From NCBI GenBank assembly GCA_012845835.1, contig JABAKD010000005.1, positions 7,675,473 to 7,739,472 of the forward strand: a stretch of 64,000 nt of DNA, given 5' to 3'. The notes under the pieces were generated by a model. That model was given only the letters and a program-made list of their open reading frames with translations. It did not search any database and was not told the DNA's origin. This DNA comes from Undaria pinnatifida. Taxonomy: Eukaryota > Sar > Phaeophyceae > Laminariales > Alariaceae. The position numbers and the translations under genes are program-made. Positions 29,301 to 41,300 of this stretch are shown in pieces. Within the stretch, counting starts at the first letter, position 1; each line of letters begins with the position of its first letter.

Positions 29301-32300
29301 TTACGTGAACGGGACGAGGCAACTGGATATCTTGCGGTAAAGGTTCGGGGGGGGGATAATTCCTTCTCTTCTCCGGAGAGAGAGAAGGAGGCGGATGTTA
29401 CAGGATAGATCAACACCACGGGAAAGAAAAACAAGAGCACAACGTAGTTATCTTGTCATAGGAAAGTATCGATCTCCGTGAGCAAGCGTCAAAGCACAGC
29501 TGTACCGTAAGTCTTTTAAAAAGACCCAGTACATGGTGTAGGGGGCGGAGGGGGTGGTACGATAGAGGAAACACGTTTTCGCTGAAAATGGTTTTCCGAA
29601 TGAAGGCGCTCCTTAAGTCCAAAATCGTCGGAAACGTCACCTTTTTTTATATATATATGCATGCTTTGTGCACCTAGACCATGGGGTTATTCACCGGGCT
29701 GCACTTTCAGTTTTGCTCAGTATCACTTATTGCCTCAGAAGGAATATATATACAGAGCTTTTCACGGGTCAGGTCAGTTCTCGCGGGCCGGGTCGGGTCA
29801 GGGCGATCCGGCCCGACCTGACCCAGCCCGTGAGACTTTCAAGCCTCCGGCCCGAACCGAACCGTCCCGTGAGACCTCCCGACCCGACCCGACTCGACCC
29901 GCGAGAGTCTAGAAACCTAATATACCCCGCCCGCGGGTCGGGTCATGACCCGTGAAAAGCCCTGAAACCATCTAATATACAGCTAGCTCCTCCTAAAGAG
30001 GTTAAGAGCCTCGGAAACAAAATGGTGCACCGCTACCGCACTAATAGTAGTATTAGTATGCTATTAGTATGCTATTAGTATGGTTTTAGTATGCTATTAG
30101 TATGCTATTAGTAGCAGGTGTCGGTCCGTCTTGCTGTGTAGCGCGCATGTTGCCATACATGTCATACCATGTCATACCATGCCATACCATGTCATACCAT
30201 GTCATACCGTGTCATACCATGTCATACCATGTCATACCATGTTATACCATATCATATCACAGTACGGGTAGCATTTACGTTTTTTTCTGAAGCTCTCCAC
30301 TCGAGGAGCTCTGTGCGTCACATATTCACCTGACCGCCTGTGAACAAAAAATCTAACTTAATATTGTTGGGGCTTGCTAAGCAGGAGAAAACATGACGAA
30401 TAAAACTCACGATTGCAGCATCCTTCACACGAAACAACCCGGGTTGTTAGACTATTAATAGCTGACGACAACGTTTCAGTCCAGCTCCAACGAATATTAC
30501 CTGTAAGACACGCCAACGGCTTGCGATGCTGCCGTGTGATATAGTGAATGCTCGCACCATGATAAAACACGTTAATCCTTTGTCTTATCGCTGTAGCATC
30601 TAATATACCATGTAGTACATGGGCCCCAAAAGGGTCAATCCCAATAGACAATCGCATCAGCCAGGGGTTTAGAGAAATTTGTTGAAAAATCCGCAATGTA
30701 TCCCCTCATATTGGGCAGCGTAGTCATCGGTCGAGGAGCGCCGGAGTTATCCCACGCCAGGAGGGCTGCAGCAGATTTTTAAGAAGTTTTTTGCCCCTCC
30801 TACCATGAGGAGGTCAACATATCACCCACCTGAAACATGACTTCGAAGGCGTTCGTTCGCGAAACCCGACCAAACACCTCTATGCGCTAGTCCTAAAACC
30901 AAACATTGTACTCGTAAAAGATCATCACTACTATGCGATAGTTCCACACTTGAGGGGCTCAACCGCTGGCCAAAGCTACGGTAGGGGGAGGGTCCCTTTA
31001 TTAGGGATTTTTTTGCAGCGGCTTGGGGTCACTCGCGCGAATGACCCACCCCCCTGTTCCTTGCGGCCACAGGCTTTCGTGCTGTTTCAATTTTTCGATA
31101 TGAATCCTTGATGGGATGGCTGGCCAGGTTTGCGCCAAACGGATACCGGGGGGGGGGACACAGCTGGTACTGGTGATCGTTACAGTGCCCCCCCCCCTAA
31201 CCACCTAACGTGTTTTGATCGGTGAGGTACAGAGTCACTCGTGCGAGTATGTTGGCTCAGACCAGACAGTGACAAACGGGGGGGTACCCCCCTACCGTGG
31301 GATTCCCCCGCTCACAAACCTTTAGTTCAACAACTGCAACCCGTACCGTGGGATGACTCCCCGTCAGTCCGAAATAATTTTCCCCAGAAGGGTTACCCCC
31401 ATCATAGCACGCCTGACATCCATACACCACGCCACTACCTGGCGCTGGGCGACTCGCCTGGATACAGGAGTCCTTCGGGAGACCGGATCCCTCCGCGACA
31501 TTGCTCCTCTGGTAGAGCGCTCCAGCGAGATGGAGGTGCGGCCCCTGTCGTCGTTTTGTTGTTACGGGGATAGCGGTGGAGGGGAAAACAAAGAGAAAAT
31601 AGTTCCGAAAATTGCTTTTAAAGACATGGTAGTCGTCGGCTCGTCCAACGCTGCGAACTGTAAGGGTATTGGACGGGGACAAAGAAGTTCCCCTGCAGGT
31701 CTGCCAAATGAGCAAGTCCTCGGAGAGTACTCACTTTCTTAGCCTTCGCAGAGACGTAGCTTTATTCGATTCAACCAGAGCCCCGGAAGGCTTCTGAGAT
31801 CGGAGGCACGCGCCTCCGATCTATTTCCTGACTATCCCAAATATAAAAACCAACCTTATCATACAAAACCCATCCAAATTATCTCAATACGGATAATTAC
31901 ATGCCTTTCGAGGCCGTATCTTAACAATAGCCCACCCTGATGAACCGCATATGCAGAAGTATGGGAGATTCGGGGAAACTCCGGTTCTACGAAGTAGACC
32001 ACGAGTCGAAGATGCGGCTCCTCAAAACCCACTCCCACACCTCTAACGGTCTGGCTATGGAGCCAGGAACACGCGAAGAAAAGCATTTGAAGGAAACGCA
32101 GACCCTACAACAAGGCGAAAGCCACCCATCAAAATCCTGCCGCGTACCGTCGGGGGCAGAAAAGGTTCTAGAACCTGCCGCATATCGCCGCTGTGGTGGG
32201 GGGGGAAGGAAAGGCTCTACGGCAAACCAACCACAGAAAAGGCACTATGGCGAAAGGTTCGAGGCCGTATCTTAACAGAACATTATATCCCGGTGGCAGT

Positions 32301-35300
32301 TCTGCAGGGGGTTACGATTCCTGTTAGTAATATTTTTTAAGTTTGGAGTTTTTTCACGACAAACAAGAGTGTTTCAAAGATGTAGTTGAAAACAGTGTGA
32401 CGGGGGTGACGACGGTTGGGTTCTGCCGTAACATGATCTTCTTCGTGTGACCAATCTGTGGATAGTGCATGTATGCAGTACGTACACACAACAGCACGTT
32501 TTTGTGATCCAAGCCGGTAGCGGACCATGCACAGGGGAGTGTGAGCGAATAATAGTACAAGGCGTGTTCGGCTCACTCCCCTAGCATATGCCTGAGCAGT
32601 GCGGGGTGTCGTTCAGGCTCAGGGAAAGCGGATTCTCGCGGATTGCGATTCCTCGTCTGCAAATCGACAACATGCTTGGCCATGAAGAGAGGACAACATG
32701 TATTGAGTGTGCCGATCGATCTCACGAGTACGCTATTAATAGATATTATACACAGACATGATGCGAAGATGAACACTTGCAATGCGGGCCAACTGCGTCG
32801 CTCTCGACTCATAGTTTTCCATTCCAGCACCAAGCAAGGGACATGCCGACCGTACATCTAAAAATGCTCAATTTGATTAGCTCTGCGAATGGAGACCGGC
32901 CTGATCCGGGGCCAGAAAACCGGCTTGATTCCGGACCGGAAAACCGACTTGAACCCGGACCGACGGAGCAGACAACGATTCCACCACCCACTGTGGGTAA
33001 CGAAGACACAAACAACCTCTCTGAAATGAATACAAAGCACGATTAAATACAATACAGCAATGCTAGGTTGGCAACTAAAGCCGCTTGCGCGTAGCACCTG
33101 GTATTGCATTTTGGAAGGAACAAATCTGGACTCCCCGGCATAGAGACCACCTTCTACAACTGCAAAACATACCCCACTCTAATTCCAAGTATTTTCCTCC
33201 AAAAAACGTGGGGTGTAACTCTAAAGGGGTTAACACCACCTAGAAAAAATGGCTCGACAAAGGCATATACCAGGCATTCCGCCTGTGTCGGCAGGGATTT
33301 TTTGTGTGGTCCTCTCTCAGTCTGTGAGACACATACTTTGTACCAGGTACCTCTGTAGGATAATGAATCGAAGACGGGCACCGAGTGTGCTGATGTCGTT
33401 GAGTAGAAACAACGGCTAAAAAATTGTTCGTTTTCTCTGTCGCACAGTCTGCGAAACACATTACTTGCACCACTCTATCTCTCTCTAGGACGAAGAATCA
33501 GGATACACACTGAGCATGCCGATGATGCTCGGTAGAAAGAACGATTGAACAAAAAAGGCGTGCGCTGATATCGTCCGGCAAGCCGAAAGCGCGGTTCAAC
33601 GTGGAAGACGCCACCCACCTCCTGTGCGCCATTCCTGCTCTCGGCGCGATGGACCTTCTGGACGAGGCCCACTCTTGCTCCCCCCCCAAAAGCCCCGAGG
33701 TAACCTTAGCCACAGCCATTGCGCTCATTTTCCCGATATTGAAGTTTCGTCGGTCTCCCCCCGCTTGCGCCGCGGCATTGTTACTGAGTTTCAGGTAGGA
33801 AGGGCGTCTTCCCCTGCCTCCCCCCTCACCACCCGCCTCCTTCGCAGGGGCGGGAGCTTCCGCCGGCTGCCTTCCTATCCTTGACATCCGTCTTTGTTTC
33901 GGGACGATGGGTTTACCCAGAACGTCTTCTGATGCAGCACCCGGCTTGGAGAACGCCGCCGAGTCTGCTGTTCCCGCTTTATGGAGCGTCGGCTGCTCCT
34001 GATCGCCGTTTGGCCGATCCAACGTACTCTGGCGAGATACTGCCGACCGCGCGTCGCCATCGCTAAGATGGGCGGCCTCGCCTGAACCTTCCCTCGAGAT
34101 AGGCTGCTTTAGATCTGAAGAAAAGTTGCCGGCCGATCCACCCCCCCCCGCCCCGCCCCCATCCCCGCCCCCTTCCCGCGACGCCGCGGGCGTCACCAGC
34201 ACGTTTATAGGGGGCAGATGACCGCCCCCACGTAATTGGCTGTGTGAAAGGCTGTTGTAGTTTTTGATGCCTGGTTCGGCAGAAAACGTTTGGGTGGAGG
34301 AGCGCGGGGGGGTGGGTTGGAGCTGGAGTTTTGTACGAGTACCACGGTTGACAGGGTCGGAGCTGGTACTGCATTTTGTACACACATATCGCAAACTACC
34401 AGGCCTCCTCTCCTCTCGAAAGGCCAGTTCCCCGTAAATGCGACACATGAGGGAGGGACCACCGTGGTCCGATTAATCCGCCGTCCACCGTGGCAAAACT
34501 TGATGTCACACGTGGTTCGTTTTTTCTGTTTTCAATCTCATCCGGAAACCGACGAACACCTTTTCCACACCCGTCCGACCCCGATTTTGCCAGGAGAAAA
34601 AAATCAAAGGCCTCCTCTCGAAAAAAAAACAAAAACACCTGCTGAAGTCTACCTAGCCTTCTTGAAATTGGTCCATGACGTACTAGTAGTATAGCCAGCC
34701 AAACTCACAACCCTACAAACAAGAGCAAAAAATAATCATGAACATACCGCCGTCGCCGAGCTCTTTGTTGGTATCCCCTTCCTCGTCTTTAGATGTTGGT
34801 ATTAATGTTCCCGCAACGACGGCAGAGCGACTAGCCCCGCCAGCCCCCGCGGCCCGATCGTCCGCTCCGTCCTCCGGGGGTTTGACCATGATTTCAACGC
34901 GGGAGGGCTCCTGCTGGGTTTTACCCGTGGTGGAGGCTTTTTTCGCTAGGAGAGAGGGGACTTTGAACCCCTTGGCGGATGGGGTGGGCGGTTTCTGTTT
35001 TGAGGGCTGCTCGGGTTTCTTGTTTGGGAGATGGGGGGAGGGAGGGAGGGAGCGAGAGAGGAAGGGAGGGAAAGAGGGAGGTGGCGATGAATTCAGCAAT
35101 AGACAACGATCGGACAAAATAAAATACTGCGCTCGCATCACGGCTCAACTCTTGACACATGAATGGCGAGGAAGTACTTGATGGACAAAAATAAAACGGG
35201 GGAGGTGGAGGATAACGGCAAAACAGAGATTCAAACCAACGTAAAGTCACAGAAACGTGGTCATTGGCTTACCACGGCTGCGCACCACAAGATACAGTCA

Positions 35301-38300
35301 CGGTAGTGGATTGTCAACATGCCAGCGTTATTTCGCTTTCGGGAGCCACGAACATGTGGGCTGTGCCTAGAGCAGGCTGTTCTGATACTATGGGGGATCG
35401 TAGTGCCGAGAACCCGCTGTAGACGCAAAAAAAAAACTACGCGTTGCTCTCTTTTCACTAGCCATATTTGTTTCTGATTGATATGTTCCCAACTTCGCCA
35501 AGAATTGGGGCCCCCATCTTTGCAAAAAGTTTTGCAAAAACAATCGTGCTCGTTCGTGAAAAAAAAAAAAAAAAACGATAGGGGGCAATCTTTGCAAACT
35601 TTTTCGCAAAAAATCGTGCTCCTTTGTAAAGATTAGAAAATCTCTCGGAAAAACGGATTAATCACTCCTAACAGACAGAAAGTCTGATTTGTAGATCCAC
35701 GTGAGGTATGATACAGCCCGCTGAAATGGCGCAAAAACGAACGCTTCCCGAAGGTTAAGATCCCGCCCCCACTAGCACAGATATCATAGCTGATGTACTT
35801 GAAAATATACAAAATATGAGTCGGATCCGGTCGGGCCAGGAGGTTTTCGAAATCTCACGGATCGGGGTCGGGTCTCCCTCACCCCGATCCGATCCGCGAG
35901 AAGCGATTCGACCCGTCAAAAACCCCTGCAAATTTCTTACTCAGCATGCCCTGTCCGTACCCCTGATCGAATGCTGAAAATCTTGCGGAGAATGATGTTC
36001 CAGACGTAGTATGGCGTGTTGGCATGAACGTTTCGGCAGACCGTGATGATCGAAGGCGACTCTCCGCGCCCGTCGCCCTGGTCTTCGCCGCCTTCCGCCC
36101 CCGCCCCCGCTCCCGTATCCCTCCAAATGCGCTGCAGCTCTGAACTCCTGACAAGGTGTGTCTTGCCGGACCCCGCCTAAACGCATGCGAGAAAATCGGC
36201 AGATCCCGTATGAAGCACAGGACATCTAATTGAGAACTACTAAAAAAGGCGGGCTGGTAACGACAGGGATGCAAGAAGCCCGGGAGGCGTTATTCTTGAA
36301 GTTAGTAACGACAGGAACGTAAGAAATCCGGGAGCCGTCATGTTGAAGAGGCCACCCCACGAAATTTTTCTGAGCCCCGGCCATGAGGAGACTAGTGTCT
36401 CCCCTCGAGACGTGAATTCGAAGACGCTCGTTCGGGCAACCGGAACAATCTTTCCTGCGTTAGTCCTAACACAAAAAACGCCTGGTATGCTCGTAAATCT
36501 ACCACAGTAACCCACCGTTCATCACTCGAGGAGCTCAACCAATAACATTACCAGAAACGCCATATGGCCCTTAAACTCCCAAAAAAAAATACAATCCGTA
36601 CCGTGGGATGACCCTGAAGCTAGCGTAGAACGCGCCATCTCTGAAATAAGAAACTCAGCACAGGTCAGAATTTCTGTTCTTTGTTAGGGTTGGGATTCGG
36701 TGCCTTTTGTCGCAGCAGGGCACGGTGCCTTCACTTTGATGGTATGGTTGAGATGTGCAAGATACGAATATTGTTGTTGTTGTTATCGTAGTATCTCGCA
36801 AAAAATCAAATCCGTGGTCACAGGAAAGGCTCCAGTCACTCTGGAGCCGACGAATACCCCCCCCCCAGGAAATAACAAGAAAACAAAACCATCAGTGGTA
36901 CACAGCGTATGTAATACGCTGCGGGCGTGCGCACGAGGAGGCGTTCCCTTCTCGACAGGGCTCTCCCCGTTTTCGTCGAGGAAGTCGTACATCAGCCAAC
37001 AATAAAAAATAGAGGTGATATCGGCAGTCAGCATGAGTAACCCTAACCCCAACCCTGAAACTAAACAACCAATGTTTAGGATAGTTCTCTTCGTCCACAA
37101 CCAATGTTGAGGATGGTTGTGCTAGTTGTCTTCGCCCGAAAAATCAATGTTTAGAGCTAGTTCTCTTCGTCCCGTACACAGTACGATGCGCGAGTCAACC
37201 ATTGTGTTGAACAAGCGGAAGTCTACGTAATGTGTGGAAATGGCATCGCTCTCGATGGTTGACGTCTCAGGGACTCTGAACGCCCCCGCTTCGTCAGCGA
37301 ACGAATACCTTGCCAGTATACTGCAAGTATCGACCATTTGATCGGGTCGACATCACAGCAGACGGACTATACCTGAAAAATATTTTATAAAATATTTCAA
37401 GGGTGCACCATTGAAAAAAGCCAAACCTAACATTTTCTAAAATATTTAAGAGTGCACCATCAAAAAAAGGCCAAAACCTACAGTCTTTTTATTCTGGTAG
37501 TTTGTTTTTGTTTAATCCTCCTGCAGACGGGTATGTAAAACAAACAGTCACCCTTTTCACGACTATTACTAGGTTATAGTATAGCGGCATTAGAACAGCG
37601 ATAACGGGACCCCAGGTACAGCTACATAAAAAAAAACAGCAAAGTGCGGTTATACTATGTCAACCTTCCAGCAGGGAGGGCGTCAACTATGTACAAGCGT
37701 CGTCGTGCCGCGCGCGTGTCTTATGTCTCCTTACGTGGCACGTCGGGCGCAGCCTCCAGTCCACCCCGCTAGTCTGAGCTAGTTCGTGTTGCCGACGCCA
37801 TGGGTAGCCGGACCAACGCTGACGTAGGGGGGATGTTACACAATATTTTTCACTACCGAATGTAGGGCACTTGCGCGAGGGGCTCTGTACTCCGTTCTCG
37901 AAATGGGAAGAAAAAAATGTTGTTTTGGGCGCGGCGCACACAAAACGATTCCGGCGGTGGCGGCGGCGGCGCATGTCGCGAAGGAACCGAAAACTACAGA
38001 GGCGCTAGATTTGCAGAAAAGAAATAGGGTAGCCACTTGCCAAAACCGTAACGTGGCCCCTCCCTCCTGCCTTGGTCGCCGGTTCTGTAGGCATCAGTCC
38101 TTTCAAGATCCCAGGTATAGCGACGAATAAAGAAACGACAGTTGTGGTCGTATTTCGTCGGAAGAGTGTGCGACTTTGTGCGGGTATCACCGTGCTGCGA
38201 GCATGTTTTACATCCCCCTATGTTTGGATTTAGGACACATCCTTTCCCGCGTGGGACCTCGGCCGTGCCCACCTGTCCAATGATGGTGACGGGCCTGGTG

Positions 38301-41300
38301 AACCCGGAGGTCTGCAGCCGTTTCGCGACGGCTTCTATCGCTTCCAGTTCTGCGGTTACCCCCACCATCAGGTCGCTGCTCGTTTCGCCCTCCTGCATCG
38401 GTGGTGACACCAGGTCCCAGTACACAAAAGGGGCAAGGGACAAAGATGGAGGGATGATCTCTTTTGGAACAGGACTTGCTACGATCGTTATAACATTAGG
38501 ATGCTGGAAGCTATCGTCACCACCAACTCCACAATCACCACATATCACCACCACCACTACCTCCACAACAACAACACCTACAAACACGAAAACAAACACG
38601 AAAACCAGAACCACCGCCACCACCATCATTACCACCACCACCACCACCACCACCACCTCCATCACCACAACTACCACCACCACAACAACCACAACCACAA
38701 CAACACCCACAACCACCACAACCACCACTTCCACCAATCACTACCACAACTACAAGTATAACCACTGCCACCACCACCACCATAACATCACCGCACCTCA
38801 CTGTCGTCGTCCGTCAAAGCCTGACCAAGGGGTCTAAACACCGGGACCGGGTCTACGTAGCCCTTAGCCTTGATGGGGGTCAGGGTCTCGAAGTTGAAGA
38901 AATTGCATGCTCGTGACCAGACTTCGAAATCCACCTGCTTGCAAGCAACGGCGAAAGTTTGACAATCAAGCCCGGGGTGTTTTGTCTTCCAGGAGCGCTT
39001 GGTGGCGTTTCAGCCCTTGTAAGGCCCGGGCATAGAAACACAGAAAACGACTTAACAAATGTTAATAGTGCGGTCTTCTCAACCTGCTAGGAAGAGCAGG
39101 GTTAACATAATCGATTAGCACAAACATTCAGAACGAGATGGTATTCTCGTTCAACGCGCGAGAAAACTGGCTTTGACCTCGCTGCTGCCAGCGAAGAGCC
39201 AACAGTATCAGTACCTGAATGGTGTTCTTTGGCGCAGACGCCATGAGCCTAGCGCTTAAGTTTACGCTGCACCCCATCATGGCGTACTCGCATCGCTTCG
39301 AAGCACCCACAAACCCACAATACACCTGATTTTGGCCATAGCAGCGGTTGTGTGCGGAGCGGATCAATTAGCCCTTGAACAATCGAGGCAGTGGTAAAAT
39401 AAGGTGAGTGATACCGCCCAAATGTTTTCCATGACACTGGCGCCCTGTGGTTTCATGTTGCCTTCCTCAAAAATGCTTCTTGCATTAACAATCTCACCCG
39501 CACCGGCGATTCATATAACATTTAGAGTAAGTGGTCGGCTGGCTTGAAACCCCGGGGTTGTCTTGAATTGGAAAAAGAAGGGAAAATGACTCTTGAAGGA
39601 CAACGAAAAAAAACCTAGCCACCGCGCAAGTACCCCGGCAAGTTGCAGCGGCCAGCCCAAACGAGTTCATAGCTTAGTATTATAACACCTCTCTCTAAAA
39701 AGTGCCCGTGCTTGTTGCCGTTGCGCGGCCCCATGTGTGCTTTACAATCCGAATCGTTCTACAACTATCTGCGTCGTCGCCTCCCTCGTGTGCAGAAACG
39801 AAACGATTGCTTTCGTACGTGTTGTACGAGGTCATTGTACGTGACACCAACCCGTCCTTGCCTGACCCGTGGTAATACCGATGCTCGCTGCCAGGTCGAG
39901 ACCTTGAAACGCGTCGATTATATCCTTGGAGGCAGAAATAGCTCGAACCTCGTTGTCTTCGTAGCTGCGGGCGAAATGAGAAAAAAAGGTTTGAGGACGT
40001 ACGTATCAAGCAGCTCTGATTGTGTTTAACCCCTTTATGGTGGCACTGAGTCCTCTTTTTTTAGCAACAAACTACTTAGAATCACACTATGTTGTGGACC
40101 CCCTATAGCGCTGGTGTGTGCCAGCGGGAAAAACCGGCATTACAGCGGCAACATGGCACTAATCCGCATACTGTCACCGCTTGTTGTTCCTATCTGCGCC
40201 AAGCGGTTTCACAGGTGTTGTAGTGGGCAACCGGCTCTACTCAACCGGCACTATAGAGCGACCCCTGCTGCAGTATGGGGAAAACAACCCAGAACGGAGG
40301 CGTTCTCAAGGCAACGCCCCCCCCCCCCCCCCCATCCCTACGATACGTGCACTTCCTGAAGATACCTATCATTGGAAGTATCCCGACTGGGCACCGTGTG
40401 AGCGAGTCAAAGCTGGACGGACGCTGCACAATGCTTCTTACCGACGGAATATAGAGCTGTACGTTTCGTGAGGTATCTTTGTGGCACGCACCTGTATTGC
40501 GGGAGACCGAACGCCCCGATCATGACGCATCCTTTGTCGTCGACGACGAATTGACGAAGCACACCCCCAAACTTCGTCAAGCAACCCGTGCCCAGGTCCA
40601 TCGTCTGAAAGCACCGCGAAGCGAAACGGGCGCCACGCCAGGCAGACGGAAGACAAAAGGGTCGACAAAAAGAAAACAACCACCGTGAAGCGGACGGCGT
40701 CAGCCAGACGGACAGACAAAAATATCGACAAAACAATTCGTTTTATGCCAGGCAAGCGTCAGGCAGGGTGTCTGGCAGGGTCCACAAAAAACCTCTACAC
40801 ACGAGACTGGAACGGACGGGATTAGTTTGGGCATCGTTTTGTAAGCGTTGTGGGCGCGCAGAAGAAGTTGACGGTTCGATACGGAGGCGGCTTGGACGCC
40901 GCTCAGCGCACTGCGCACTGTTACGGTGACCAGCCGCATGGAAACAGAGCGAAACGTATGCCCTTTGTAAGTGCAAGGAGAGTTAGCTGGTGTGTTGTAG
41001 AGATAAACAATACACCACGGGTACGTGCACGAATTAAATGTATTGGTCCAAATATTTTGCACCCGGATTTCCAATGAGGACCAAAACAACAAAAAGTAAG
41101 AACATAAAATGCTGACATACGTGACATACCTGTTGCAGCAGAAACCCCCCGCCATGCTTAAGTTGGTCCTCCAGACCGTAAATATTGACGAAGATGGTTG
41201 TCACGAAGCGGATCTCGGCCAGGTATTTCACCGTGTCGCTTTCGATGGCGTGCCTTTCAAGGAAAGAGCACGCGAGCGGTACAGCAGCAGGGATGGATGT

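Noticed and set aside
33498..33700. Extension of exon 21 with STLNRAFGLPDDI as the helix before Walker B
   Set aside because: Superficially like the family, but exon 22 matches that helix better and only the 33705 donor is in phase with it.
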